From Clonostachys chloroleuca (Eukaryota > Ascomycota > Sordariomycetes > Hypocreales > Bionectriaceae), in the NCBI GenBank assembly GCA_037952775.1, contig JBANAY010000003.1, positions 27,032,001 to 27,096,000 on the forward strand: a DNA stretch of 64,000 nt, read 5' to 3'. The translations under genes and the position numbers were made by a program. Below the pieces are notes generated by a model. It was not told the DNA's origin and did not search any database. It was given only the letters and a program-made list of their open reading frames with translations. Position 1 is the first letter of the stretch, and each line of letters starts with the position of its first letter. Shown here piece after piece: positions 31,538 to 44,017 of this stretch.

Positions 31538-31551
31538 TGTGGCTCGTTCTG

Positions 31552-31595
31552 TCCCTCCGGCCGTTGAACGAGATCCCTCCGGCCGTTGAACGAGA
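31552..31595. repeat. 22-bp direct repeat in the leader of the Zn2Cys6 gene
   Basis: Two exact adjacent copies of a 22-bp unit beginning TCCCTCCGGCCGTTGAACGA, lying 15-60 bp upstream of the Zn2Cys6 start codon. Confidence 0.9.
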
Positions 31596-34500
31596 CTCGA
31601 TGTGTGGACTGCGATGTCACTAACCGAGCGAGATTCAATATCAAGTGTTGCTTTTTCGGCAGTACAGATCGCGTGGCAAGTAGAATTGGTACAACGTGAC
31701 GCAGTTCGCGAGGCAGGCGAGGATTATAGGCCTGAAGACGAGGTTTTCTGAGGTCAAAGAGGAAAGAGGCCAGAGTAGACCCGGGCAGGGGAGAACTGGG
31801 GTTGTTGATGGACAGGTTCGCGTGCCTGATGACGGGCTCGACAGCCAACTTTACTTTCCCCAGAATATGGCGGTATAAGCAGTATCGAGAGGCAATTCTT
31901 GGTAAAGAGTCTGGGGAATTTGCGGAGTCGAAACCGTCGGGTGGTGATGGAGAGTGCGCTTGCAGGAGGTATCGGCCCTTTCTCTTCTCAGGTCGGGGGG
32001 AACCACTGGCGCAAGAAATCCTGGTGCGGGCGCTGTGGCAGCAAAAGCCCACTGAATAGGCTCACATATAGAAAGGCGAAGTGACGGCGAAGCCGTTCTT
32101 CAAGTTGGGACTCGACGAAGTTGAAGCAGTCCTGGAGGCGAGATTCTGGTCTGGGATGGATATTGTTGGTGATGGAGATATAATACAAAAACAGGTCGAG
32201 GAAGAGATGAATGGATGGAGACCAGGGCGGGAAGGACGAGAGAAAGTGGATTGACAGAAGCAATGGATGGAGTGAGTGGCAGGCGGGTCGAGATTTGGGG
32301 GTTGAAGGGGAGTAATCATTGGGGGGAAGGACTTGGAGGTTAGCGCAAGGGTGGGTTTCACTCCTTGCGGTATGGCTAGCTGGCTGGCATTAACACAAAA
32401 CACAATTACGCTAGCCAATCCGTCATATGTCATCTGGCTATAAAGGGCCCTCTGGAGGCTGGCTGTGCCCTGGAGGCGTTAGTTGTGCCTTCAGGCTATG
32501 GCTAATTAATGCAGGCTAGTAACACGATGCACTGTGTGAGCGACAGCTAAGGTGTAGCGCAGCAAACAGTATGGTAACATCGCCTCTTATCCGACGTATT
32601 GTATATCGTCGTCCGTATTGACCTACATTCACAGAGATGCTAAGTTTGTTACAGAGGTCGTGATCGCAAATATTGCCGTCGATCCTCCCAAAAATAGTTG
32701 GGGCGAGCTGTGGAAGATCTGGATTTTCATAACTATTTGGCAAATCCCGTGTGTGAGAAACTCTAATGAAAAAGCATGCATTTTATAGAGTTGTCTCTCG
32801 ATACACCCACCAATTCACCTCAATTGTGCTAGTCTTAGCTTTGTTTTCTCTTTGGGGGGCGGCTTTATCGAAATCCTCAGGTGACAGCTAGGCTGTCAAC
32901 TAGCTGCCAGTGTCTCAGGATTCGTTGTCTAGGCTGTTCGAGTCTTGGGTCGGATTATGTTGTCTTGCAAGCGAGGAGCTGTGTTCCAAGACATTCCACT
33001 CACAAATGTTTGATTACTCCCGTCATCAAGACCCTGTTGTCTCTTTCCGTGCCCATAGTCAGGACTAGAATGCAGCTGTGTCAGAGCAACATGTGCCGCT
33101 TGCCCGAGACTTCAGCATCCTGCCTGTCTTTCCCTGTGTTTTGTGTTCTGGAATAGGATGCAAGAAGAGCGGTAGGGGACAGTCTCTCGTCAGCTCTGCA
33201 GCACCGTGCCCAGTGGCGTCGTTTGCAAATCAGGCTCCACACCGAGAAGAGGTACTTCCACGTCGAATCTGGGTCTTACCGGACTGGGGCGAAGGTTAAT
33301 AAGGCACTTCTACACACATTCGATGGCCAATGAGAGCTGGGGAAGACCCCGTCGTAATGCACTTGCTAGGGCCAATCCGGGTACAATCCTCCAGGGGCCT
33401 CCCGAAAAGTCCCCCACCCCCCGGGCTTCACACTTTGCGGAATCTATCACACGCATGAACCCCTACACGTAGTGGAGGACGATGCCAGCAGTTGTCGTCG
33501 ACGGGCGCCATCTATATTAATATATACCCGGAAACATAGAGGCACCGGAATATACCACAGAGCATCGAATTCAACGTCGCTCAGTTATGTCGGGTTAGCT
33601 GCTCGTTGTTCTTGCACTCTTTTTGGAAACGGCGCATTGCCAAAGGACACTTCGCGAGACGACGTATTGGCTTTCCCGCCATGCACTTTTCACCTTATAC
33701 CCTGTTTGTAGCACCAGCAGGCATGGGGAATCTAGACTCTCTTCTTTGTTTTCGCTTACCTTGATGCTTGGCACAGTGTCACTTAATAGTACACGCATCC
33801 GTGTTTTAAGAATGGGAGCCATGGTTTATTATTATTCCCTGCTTTTACCTACCCCTGGCTGCCGTAGAACTTCTTCTTGTGTACTTCCAGCCCACTTTCT
33901 GATGCTCCTTTCCGTAGTACCCCCTAGTTTTACATCGCCCGCATATATTGATTCCAACTAATTTCCCGCAAACTTGAAAGGGCAAAATCTTTATTTATCA
34001 CCCTTTTAGCTATTGAATGATCCTAATGTGAAACATTTTGGGGTTATAGGGTATGCCCCAGAGCCAAATCCTGTACCGATGGGCACCATAAATATCTCCT
34101 AGAACGACGCTACTGCAAACCCGTTTTCTACCACCTAAGTTTCAGATTTGGAGGCTGTGATTAGAGCCGACCAAAGAAATAAAAAAAAAGTGCTAGTAGC
34201 TTGCTTTGTTCCTCAAGGTCCTTTGCGCGAACCGCGACCTGTTTGCCTCTCCTGTCTTATTAAGCATGAAGCGATAATTCCCAGCCAATTATCGGTTGCT
34301 TAGAATACTATAAACTCCATTTCTGATTGGTCGTCTCGCTCACGTGACCGTTCTCACTAAATTGTCCCGGGCTCTAATTCGACTCGAGGCAAGATGTACA
34401 TACAGCAGAGGCTTGACCACGAACAGGTAGAGAGTTTAACTGCTATATCTGAACTCCTTAGTTTATAAATTAACTGATTGATGCTATTACAAATTCATGT

Positions 34501-35600
34501 GCCGACATGGCTTGACACGTGTAAAGGGTATCACGTGCGTGTGCGCTAGCACGTGTTACAAGATATCCCCCCAAGGGCGGATAGATCTTGTCCCTCATTC
34601 TTTTTCTCTTTGCGCTACGTCTTGTATCTAGATTTAACCTATATTATTAATTGATATCATATTACATTATTCATTAATAAGCCACTACGATATTGATTCC
34701 TCACAGATGCTTATTTTCTGGATGGTTTGATGCGTGAACGATTGAACATATCACAGGGTAAGTCCGTTCCCGTGGGTGACTAAGCATAGTGTGTCTAGTA
34801 TTTGGGTTGCAAGTGGGTCAGGTTTGTAACAATCCACTTCCACGTGAGCTACCAAAGACTTGAGCTGATCTTGCAAACCAAAGGGTACATTCGAACTCTT
34901 GGCAATCTCAATAGGGGTCAGCACTAGCATTACTCTATTAAATCTCATTTTCCACGGAATGATGCTGACTGGGTCTCGAGGAGCTCAATATTAGCTCCAA
35001 ACTTAGTTTCATGGAGGCAGCGAATCTAACAGACCTCCTTTACATTTTATCTGCTGATATTTGTTTTAGTTCGTGGCGCAGTTGAACGAGGTCTGAGCTG
35101 ATGGCGAAGTGAAGTATAATCAAGGTTTATGTTATGGCAGACCTTAAGCTTTCCGGAGGATATGGATGAGTCGGAGTATGGTTACCTAGATGAGTCGAGG
35201 TATGCTCTAACTATATAGACCTACCTCTGATTAGTGGAATATATTTTTAAAGTGGAGTATGCCTTCTTGGCAGCTGTCCCAAAAATGGGACGTGCTTAGG
35301 GACATACCACTCGGTGCGAGGGTCCGATGCAACCCCCATTTCAGCGTCAGTAATCCATCCTTGTAATATGATCGTTTAGGCTCTGCGATAATAACAAGAT
35401 TGCTTAAGCGAGAAATGCGGATGATGACTGCCGGGTGATTTTCAAATGCCTGGTGCAAGAATTTGGCAAGACTTATTTGTACACGCCATCTTTATTGCGA
35501 GGATGATAGACTATATCATTTCAGACCTGTGTGGGTTGTTGCCAATTGTACTTAGGGGTCCGGGTCGCGCGTGATCCATCTCGGGAGCATGCTTTCCCCA
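31596..35600. other. Long interval without a supported gene
   Basis: Minus-strand ORF 31534-32052 (172 codons) precedes the Zn2Cys6 gene but has no domain and probably spans its promoter and leader. ORFs at 32881-33961 are short and mutually overlapping. The stretch 34440-34720 is AT-rich with several CACGTG sites (around 34510-34555). I see no transposon ends with target duplications. Confidence 0.5.
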
Positions 35601-35604
35601 TGCC

Positions 35605-37090
35605 CCATATACGACCTTAATAAAGAAACCACAACCACTACATTCCTCACCGGTTCAACACATTCCTCGCCGCCAAACCTGCGTGTGCTAGGCGCAGCGG
35701 TTGAGTTTCAAAGTCATTATCACCTAGTAACCGTGCTCTTTAGGCTGGACTGTTAACTTACTTTCCGCCCAACAATCTCGAGACCGATCCACCACACTTG
35801 AGAGTTGATGGATAATAAAACCACCTTCCGTTTTCCGTCATGCGCCCTAGGCTTCTTCCTGTCACATCTCGCTGCCGCGCACATAATCCTAAGATTATCC
35901 CAATTCAAATTACACGGCTTATCTATCCCGGTGACCTTAAGACTTAGCCTAAGGAATCATGAAGCGCGTCAAGTTTGGCCACTCGATCTCCCTCATCGGG
36001 ACCATAGCACTAACTTCATAGCTGTAGCCATTTTTTCCTCGCTCGCCTCTGTGAGAAGGCTGAGCGTTACGACGATATGGTCCTCCACCTGAAGGAAGTC
36101 ATCGGCGCGGGTGGTGAGCTCAGTGTCGATGAGCGGAGCCTTCTTGCCATTGCTTTTTCGAGAATGGTCTGCACCCGCCGTTCCAGCTTGCGCACTATCT
36201 TATCGATCGAACAGCAGAAACAGCCAAGGGTTAACGAGGAGCATATTACCACTACCCGTGGATACCGCAAGAAGATTGAGAATGAACTCGAGACAATCTG
36301 TAGTAAAGTCTTGGATCTGCTAGACGGGAGCCTGATTCCCAATGCTGGCACTGTCGACTCAAAGGTCTTATATTACAAAATGTATGCCTACTTTACTGGT
36401 CTTCACTTCTTGAAAGCGCTGGGGCTGACTCACTCTGTTTTTAGGAAGGGCGACTACAGCCGTTACTTAGCCGAGTTCACGTCGGGTGAAAAGCACACAG
36501 CTGCAGTCAGTTCAGCCTACAATGCCTACAAGGTAGGTTCCAAGTCTGTTGCTAGGCTTTAAATTATCCAAGAGTGTTGACTGAAAATTTTGTGTTACTT
36601 CTGAGATTGCTACCGATTTGGTGCAGACCGAGTTTGCGGCAACTCATCGGTTGCGACTAAGCTTGGCTCTCAATGTCTCGGTCTTCTACTATGAAATTCT
36701 GAACTTACACGATCATGCCCGACATCTTGCAAATTGTGCATTTGATGATGCCATTGCTGAACTTGACGGGCTTGCCAAGGAGCCTGATGACGAGAGCATA
36801 TCTATCATACACATCCTCCGTGACAACCTATCCCTTTGGATATCTCCTGACAATGGTCAACGGGGAGCCTCAACCTAAGGGAAATTAAGGGAGAAACTTT
36901 CTGTAGCATGTTAAAATGAATGAAAGATAGGTATCAACTATCTACTTAGTGAGACTAGTGTATAATGATTATATGAACTGGCCTCAAACGTCGGAGATTA
37001 CCCTCTAAGCTCTGATAATTTCCTGGCGTTCCTGCGTGGAGTTGTTATGGTGGAGACCATCAACGCAAGTCCACAGACTCTCGATGGTAC
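35605..37090. repeat. Segmental duplication, copy B (partner 14402-15975)
   Basis: It has the same block order as copy A, with scattered substitutions and small indels throughout. It lacks the roughly 105-bp block of copy A and retains the 17 bp that copy A lost inside the 14-3-3-like gene. Confidence 0.9.
36022..36878 (+). CDS. 14-3-3-like protein, copy B, apparently intact
   Basis: Exons 36022-36381, 36445-36532 and 36606-36878 are open once two introns are removed (36382-36444, 63 bp; 36533-36605, 73 bp, GTAGGT donor). The protein carries ERYDDMVLHLKEV, ELSVDERSLLAIAF, SKVLYYKM, KGDYSRYLAEF, IATDLVQTEFAATHRLRLSL, NVSVFYYEILNL and FDDAIAELDGL, in the order of a 14-3-3 monomer. It is more complete than copy A. 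The first exon with the start codon is not defined: CTAAC and TAG at 36019-36021 mark an acceptor, and ATG codons upstream (for example 35960) do not join cleanly. 14-3-3 proteins dimerise and bind phosphopeptides. The R-to-other changes at several normally invariant positions suggest altered or relaxed function. Confidence 0.72.
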
Positions 37091-39325
37091 AGCGATCTTC
37101 ATCCTACTATAATAAAAATAATATTATACAAAGCAGGACCTGGAAGATCAAATCATGTAACAGTGTTGTCATATTGGAAGACACCCCGTTTGAATTCTCT
37201 CCTCACTGCGACTTTCTCATCTCCTGGAACTGAGCTTTAGTAGGATTATCCGAGATCCAGATGCCCCTTTTTTTCCTTGGTGGCGCCGTGGAAGGCCTCA
37301 GCGTGCTCCAAGGCCTGGATTCCAGGCCCGGATTCCAGGCCCGTGGTACCCACTTAAATTTATGGAATATCATTCGATCCTTCTACAAAGGGAGTAGAGC
37401 TGATGCATCAATACTCCAAACTGCGTTTAAAGTCTCATAAAAATTTACCCTTCCAATGCAAAGTCAGCCTATACTTACTCAATTAATCTTCATAGTAGCA
37501 CTCAGTAAATCCACAGTGGACTGTGTGGCATCAAACCCATACGATAGCGAAATATGTGGAACAAGAATATAGATTTAAAAGCAGGAAATAACGGAGCTCG
37601 GTTGATGATGTAGTAAACGGATGTTTACTAACTAGTAGACGGTGAGCTTGCCAGACTGTCAATAGCCGCACACATTTGTTTGCTTGTTTTAAAGCCTCAA
37701 TAACTGCTCTAGCTTACATAAACTCATAACAGTGCTCCTGAATGATGCCATTGGGTCTAACGCCTGGATGTCTGACTGCTCAACGGTTATCGAAATCCAT
37801 TGCTAAGATACTGACGCCTGGGATTGACTTCCTCAGAATTCATTGCAGCCGACTACCTTCGCTCAATATGGCAACACTCTGGTATTGAGGCTTGGATTTT
37901 AGATCAATGGGTGATGACTGTTAGGACTCAGTAAGACCATGTGCGTGGGTTAATCCTTCCTCATAAGCAGCTGTCATCCTATCTCAGTGTTATTGTTGTG
38001 AGACGGATCACTTATACATACCGATGTCTAAGGGTCTAAGGTTGGTATGCATTATGGAGCAAGAGGTCCGATAGTGAATTCCTGCATGGCTTGATTTAGT
38101 TATACCCTGCCTAGATGCAAGCTAAGATCAGTTTCCCAAAGCCCACAACATAATAAACTAGTATTACCTGGGGCTCAACTTCGTATAAGCTTTGACCGGC
38201 GTCGCACGCTAGCTAAGAATGTAGTGTGGGGCAATCTGGACCGCTGTCGAACACTAGAGTTCCAGAAATGGAGAAAAGTGCCCTGTTGGAAGCTGCTGTC
38301 CATAAAACAGGCCAAAGTGTTAACCGCCAATTGCAACCGGGTTGAATTTGCAATGGCTAGCACAGACTGGTGTTGATGGCACGCTGCATAATACACCAGT
38401 TAGGAGATCAAACACGCTTCTAGATTAAGAACATAAGCGGTCGCTTTAATGCTGATGTCTTTATTATGGTACGATGAAACAATCGACATTGGGATTACAA
38501 CTCTTCAAGTAGCTCATTGTTTCCCCCTCTCGTAGAAATTGTGAGCGGGAATCATGATGACTCACCCAACAGATTACTCATCGGTTGGTTTAATCGGTAT
38601 TTCTTTATTCCTTTGTTCCGAAAACATAGCTGTGCTTAGAGCTGCTGTTGACTGGAGAGCGCACCAATTTGGCAAAGCACGTTTTCGGTACGTACCCCAA
38701 GAGCTCGTGGAGCTTAGTCAGGAAGGTCCCCAGGATCATCCGAAGCCAACATGGCGCAACACCTTCGCAAATCGCCAATGGAGGGATAAATGAGGATCTT
38801 AGGGTTCAAAGGGAATATGATTACGAGAATTGAATTAGCCGTAGGAGTGCGTATCTAGCTGAAGGAAATTCGTCTATAAAAGGAGGCGATTTTTCCGTTT
38901 TAAATTGACGAAACTAGGCAGCTTTTCAAAGAATCTTCTGATCCCACTTATCTATGCTCTGTGATTGGATAGCGCGCTTTCAGCGTCAAGCACCTCACGA
39001 AAGTCGTTCACAACGAGGGATGAAGTCCAGAGCCGCGCATTTAGGGCCGCATCTTAGAGTAGCTGGCAAATGGCTACTCAGCTAAAATTAATACGCCTCG
39101 CTTACATATCTTGCTTTTGTCAACTATCTAGAGACAACACTGATGATCGCGTATGTGGATAATTCAACCCTAGTCGATTGATTGTGGTTAGGAAAATAGA
39201 ACAAGCCTGCAATGAGGCAGCGTAGCCCCTGCATGATCCCACCGCAGACACTATCTAGTGCAGTAGTTATTAATAATAGAGCAAAATCGTACAGTATTGT
39301 GATTAGTTTATTTTCTACGCTAATT
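37091..39325. other. Long interval without a supported gene
   Basis: Only short ORFs (38175-38396 minus, 38554-38793 plus) with no recognisable domain. Two adjacent 15-bp copies around 37315-37340 (GGATTCCAGGCCYG) are a minor tandem. No RNA gene was seen. Confidence 0.5.
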
Positions 39326-39905
39326 CTAACAGCCGCCCTTAGCCATGCGCCGTCGTTTTGCCTTCTTTTGCCGCCTTTGTTGTACTTGCTCTGACGACCG
39401 CAGAGTAACACCGTGGACTTTCTGTACATGGTTTCGGAAGTGGTTGACGTGTTGAAACTTGAGGTCTTTACACTTAGGATGCTCGCATCGTATCTTCTCA
39501 CCGCCCCCTCAGCTTGCTCGCGTCTGACCAGATGCTGGTCGTCGAAATGGTCGTTCATGACAGTTGGACGGCAATATGTGAAGGTGCGCTCTTCATAAGA
39601 GAGTCGCTCGTCACCGACACAATCAGGACACTGCGCAGCGCCAAGGAGAAGTGGGAATCGATCAGAGCTCGGCGATGGTTCGTATTCTATCTCGAGAGGC
39701 TCAATCTTGACCGGCAGGTAGGCTTTGGCCGTTTGTTGGACACGGTTACGCTTGACCGTCTCTCTCTTGCCGCAGAGAGCTACCATCAGACCGACAGCCT
39801 CGATCTTGAGCACTCCCGCGCGCTAGGGTGGTATCGGTTCCAACCTATATCTTTACACTTAGGATGCTCACACTTGATCGCTTCATCACGATTCTTCACG
39901 CTTCT
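39326..39905 (-). pseudogene. C-terminal relic of a DUF3435 gene
   Basis: The minus strand reads EAVGLMVALCGKRETVKRNR, FPLLLGAAQCPDC, TYCRPTVMNDHFDDQHLVRR and, after a frame change, CEHPKCKDLKFQHVNHFRNH ending at a stop (39326-39328). These are counterparts of the final 200 residues of the intact gene at 49125-51770. A second piece of the zinc-finger module (EAIKCEHPKCKD) lies upstream, around 39870-39895, before the part that should precede it, so the relic is rearranged as well as truncated. The recombinase domain is absent. Confidence 0.88.
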
Positions 39906-40010
39906 TCACGCTTCTCAGCCTGCTCGCCCCAAGGTACCCCATCGACCGTGTCTTCCGACCCGACTCTGACCCATTAGCTTCGGCCCCGGCTTACGAGCAA
40001 GCGTGTAACC

Positions 40011-41529
40011 TCAAGTCTCCGTCGTAGCATGGCGGTAGCCTCCGGCACCGATCCGAGTCAATTGACTTTTGAGCCGCCACAGCATCTCCGCCACTCTTCC
40101 AGGCATTTTGCCCTCCACTTGGAACCGGGCAGCGAAGTCGTCGTTGTTTATCACGCCCATGGAGTGTTGATAGACCATAAATTCCTCGTACGTTTTCGAT
40201 GGATATCTGCCACTGTTCAACTGTGCCAAGTCTCTGATGCATAAACCACCGAGAGAAAGATCAGCCTCCTTGTAATGGTAGACGTACGCATTTGTTTTAG
40301 GAATGAATCTGTGCCTGCGCTTCAGGAGAATATTTTTGATATATGTGACCCCAAGAGCCCCCTCTGCTGCTTCTCCGAACTTGCCCGCGACTGAGGGCCA
40401 GAAACCGTCCGCCAGAAAGTATGCGCCGTGGATAATATAGCCAAAAGGATATATATTGAAGTAGGTCATTGTACACATCGCCGCTTCCGACATTCTCGCC
40501 TCGTCGTATTCTGCCGACAACTTCACGAATTTTTTCGTCGATATCAGGGATCACTAAGTGGTCGGGGTCCTCGCGCTGAATGCTCTCCAACATCCACTTC
40601 AACACTAGGTCGGACAGTACAGTGTTCGGTTGGACTGTCCCGGAAAATAGATTTAATGGCTTTGCACTAGTGCCGGCTCGAAAGAACTTGAACTTCTGCC
40701 GACCAAGATCGTAATGTGTCCCAGGAAACCACTTCTGGTGGGTTTCAAATTTGGGATTTGCCCTAAGTCCGTTGCTTCGATCCACCAGACAAGGTTCAAA
40801 TGCAAATAGCGTGTCGTGAAGAGAAACGGCATGGTAGACTTTCTCCACAACACTGGATACATTGTTGTCATGGAAGACATCTCTGTATGCGAGACCTTGG
40901 TCGCTTGTTAGTCCCGGAACTCCTAGGCTGCCCACTGTGTCGAAAAGGCCCATGAACTTGACAGGTGTTTTGACATCATGGCTATTCCTCTCCCGAAATT
41001 CTATCATCTCGCCAGATTGAGGATGGGCCCATTCTGCTGGTAGACGATATGTCTCGTATACTCGATTGCATCTTATAGTTGTAATAAGAGGATCGATATT
41101 TCCATTATTATTAAGTGTTGGTTTTATAATACCGCAGTTATTGATCATACCCGCGACAGATCGGACAATATAAGCTCCTCTGCTCAAACCAAACATCCAA
41201 ATTTCGAATTGTGGCGTATAGTTCTCGACAATATATTGATATGCATTTGTGCATTCCTCCTGGATTGAGCTGCCAGTCGCACCATCGAAGAGATAGTGCA
41301 TGAATGTGCTGCCCAAACCCACTCCGTCAGCATAACGGGCTTTGACAGTATCGGTATTCCGTATAGAGAGCTCCGAGCCCATACTGATGCCGACCATTTC
41401 GGCGAGGAGATGGATATTGGTTTCTGTTCCCGCCTCTTTACCGCACCATGTTCCATCGCAGAAGAGAATCAGCTTGTTCCTAGGTTCCCTGGCTTCGGGT
41501 TCCCTGGCTTCGGGTTCTCTGGCGTCCAT
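40011..41529 (-). pseudogene. DUF2235 hydrolase, frameshifted copy
   Basis: DUF2235 proteins are alpha/beta-hydrolase-like, related to the catalytic domain of Tle1-type phospholipases. The ORF 41529-40297 covers residues 1-378 in good alignment with the intact copy at 42488: KLILFCDGTW at the N-terminus, the nucleophile elbow FGLSRGAY, and VKFMGLFDTVGSLG. One extra base in a TATATAT tract near 40447 moves the remainder (FGYIIHGAYFLADGFWP to the end at 40011) into another frame. Internally, about 25 residues after GSLG present in the other copy are shorter here. The N-terminus has a short AREPEAREP repeat. The copies lie head to head. Confidence 0.9.
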
Positions 41530-42487
41530 AAACGGTGGAGCACTAAAGGGAAGGTATAATATTCATATAGTACTTAATGAATTCACGGGTTAAGGAAAAA
41601 GCAATGGGTAAAGGAACGGCCTCGACAGATAAATATCTTATCTGGAGTGGGAGATGACTCTTTTTCTTCCGCTAGGAGAAATCTGTGCTAGCAGCTAATT
41701 ATGCTTTTGATATTGATTATTGTATGATATAAGCTTTTAGCAGGTATGTAACCTCCCAGCCGAACCATCAATATTTATAACCGGACCAGCTAAATGAAAG
41801 CTATCACATGTTTAGAATTACGCTACTACACGTAATATGTTGAATCTTATAGCCACAGGATTCCAAAGTATGATATTCCCAGCTAATTATGCTTTTGATA
41901 TTGATTATGTATGATATAAGCTTTTAGCAGGTATGTAACCTCCCAGCCGAACCATCAATATTTATGACCGGACCAGCTAAATGAAAGCTATCACATGTTT
42001 AGAATTACGCTATTACACGTAATATGTTGAATCTCATAGCCACAGGATTCCAAAGTATGATATTCCCAGCTTACTGGTCACTAGCAGCGTGATGGTGACG
42101 TTCGTATGCTGCAATTAACTGTCCTTGGCATTACCCTTTACATGTGAAGGACATACCTTCACGGGCTCACATTCGCAGAAGAAGCCCCAATTAGAAGGGT
42201 CCACATAAGTGCGCTTACGTAATTGACAAAAGCCTTGCACCTTTTAAAGTCGCACAAGTTCGTCAAAGCATGATATTCCTGCTTCCCCGGTTGCCATCAC
42301 ATGGGCTTGCATTATACCCAACTAAGCCTTGGATTGCTCATTTTCCGGACGAAATCGCACCCCCCTCGGTAATCCTTACTTCAGTCAATGCCTCGTGTTT
42401 TTTGCATTATTCCACAGATTGTTCTGACCCGCTGCATCATCGATTCTGTATTAACATTGTTCCCCTTTAGTGTTCCACCGTTTAATT
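41530..42487. other. Shared promoter interval between the two DUF2235 copies
   Basis: 958 bp separate the two divergent start codons. Apart from the 188-bp tandem repeat it holds no gene; both promoters must lie here. Confidence 0.6.
41693..42068. repeat. 188-bp tandem duplication
   Basis: Two consecutive copies start with AGCTAATTATGCTTTTGATA (41693 and 41881) and end with the GGATTCCAAAGTATGATATT block. They differ by about four changes, including a one-base gap and a T/C transition, so the duplication is recent. Confidence 0.93.
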
Positions 42488-44017
42488 ATGGACACCAGAG
42501 GACCCGAAGCAAGGGAGCCCGAAGCCAGGGAACCTAGGAACAGGGAACCTAGGAACAAGCTGATTCTCTTCTGCGATGGAACATGGTTCGCTATGGAGGC
42601 AGGCACAGAAACTAATATCCATCTCCTCGCCGAAATGGTCGGCATCAATATGGGCTCGGAGCTCTCTATACGGAATACCGATACTGTTAAAGCCCGTTAT
42701 TATGCTAACGGAGTGGGTTTGGGCAGCACATTCATGCACTATATCCTCGATGGTGCGACTGGCAGCTCAATCCAGGAGGAATGTACAAATGCATATCAAT
42801 ATATTGTCGAGAACTATACGCCACAATTCGAAATTTGGATGTTTGGTTTGAGCAGAGGAGCTTATATTATCCGATCTGTCGCAGGCATGATCAATAACTG
42901 CGGTATTATAAAACCAACACTTGATAAAGATGGAAATATCGATCCTCTTATTACAACTATGAGATGCGATCGAGTGTACGAAACATATCGTCTACCAGCA
43001 GAATGGGCCCATCCTCAATCTGGCGAGATGATAGAATTTCGGAATAGGAATAGCCATGACGTCAAAACACCTGTCAAGTTCATGGGCCTTTTCGACACAG
43101 TGGGTAGCCTAGGCACTCCAATGCCCACTGTTTATAGACGCAGTGGCGGTGAGGGGGTCGCCACGAGCGAGGCCTCCTACGACAACAACGTATTAGGATT
43201 CGCCAGCCACAGCTTCTACGATACGAGGATATCTAGTGTTGTGGAGAAGGTGTACCATGCCCTATCTCTTCACGACAGGTTCTATATGTTCCCACCTTGT
43301 TTGGTGAATCAAAGTATCGGATATAGGAGCGGATATAGGAGAGATCCCAAATTTGAAATCCACCAGAAGTGGTTTCCTGGGACACATTACGATCTATGTC
43401 GGCAGGAGTTCAAGCTCTTCCGAGTCGGTACTAGTTTCCCTGAAACTGTGGCTGCAATGCCACTCAACACCTTTTCCTCAACAATCCGGCCGAACACTGT
43501 ACTGTCCGACCTAGTGTTGAAGTGGATGTTGGAGAGCATTCAGCGCGAGGACCCCGACCACTTAGTGATCCCTGATATCGACGAAAAAATTCGTGAAGTT
43601 GTCGGCAGAATACGACGAGGCGAGAATGTCGGAAGCGGCGATGTGTATGATGACCTACTTCAATACCTTCCTTTTGGCCATGTTATCCACTCCGCATACT
43701 CGCTTTGGTCCTATATCTCGTGCCGTTTCTTGCCACGCAGAATTACAGAACCTGTCGAGGCCTTTTTTGGAATCAACTTCATCAAGCTTATAGTTGTGTG
43801 TAAGGAGAGATTGGTTACTGAATTGAAGGCGGACGTCTACCATTATGAGATGCCTGATCTTTCTCTCGGTGGCTTGTGTATCGGAGACTTGGCAAAGGTG
43901 AGCGGTGATAGATATCCGTCGAAAGCATATGAGAAGTTTCTCGTCAATCAACTCGACATGGGATTGATAGAGAAAGAAGATTTCGCAGCCCGATGGGGGA
44001 CGAAAGGCGGTGATTAG
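42488..44017 (+). CDS. DUF2235 alpha/beta-hydrolase-like protein, intact copy
   Basis: One uninterrupted exon of 509 codons from MDTRGPEARE; the frame is open from 42470, but the second ATG matches the start of the sister copy. Signature elements are KLILFCDGTW (an Asp-containing first strand motif), NIHLLAEMV, the nucleophile elbow FGLSRGAYIIRSVAGMINN, VKFMGLFDTVGSLG and HQKWFPGTHYDLC, which holds the catalytic-type His with GxHxDxG-like spacing. The family is widespread in fungi and related to Tle1 phospholipases; the substrate here is unknown. No signal peptide or membrane span is evident, so it is probably cytosolic. Residues 3-25 form a charged REPEAREPRN repeat. Confidence 0.92.
   Translation: MDTRGPEAREPEAREPRNREPRNKLILFCDGTWFAMEAGTETNIHLLAEMVGINMGSELSIRNTDTVKARYYANGVGLGSTFMHYILDGATGSSIQEECTNAYQYIVENYTPQFEIWMFGLSRGAYIIRSVAGMINNCGIIKPTLDKDGNIDPLITTMRCDRVYETYRLPAEWAHPQSGEMIEFRNRNSHDVKTPVKFMGLFDTVGSLGTPMPTVYRRSGGEGVATSEASYDNNVLGFASHSFYDTRISSVVEKVYHALSLHDRFYMFPPCLVNQSIGYRSGYRRDPKFEIHQKWFPGTHYDLCRQEFKLFRVGTSFPETVAAMPLNTFSSTIRPNTVLSDLVLKWMLESIQREDPDHLVIPDIDEKIREVVGRIRRGENVGSGDVYDDLLQYLPFGHVIHSAYSLWSYISCRFLPRRITEPVEAFFGINFIKLIVVCKERLVTELKADVYHYEMPDLSLGGLCIGDLAKVSGDRYPSKAYEKFLVNQLDMGLIEKEDFAARWGTKGGD

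Noticed and set aside
31534..32052. 172-codon minus-strand ORF upstream of the Zn2Cys6 gene
   Set aside because: It overlaps the leader with a 22-bp tandem repeat, its frame is not continuous with the zinc cluster, and it has no domain.
34555..34706. Possible solo LTR (TGTTACAAG ... TCCTCACA)
   Set aside because: The ends look LTR-like, but I could not find a matching target-site duplication or a second copy in the window.
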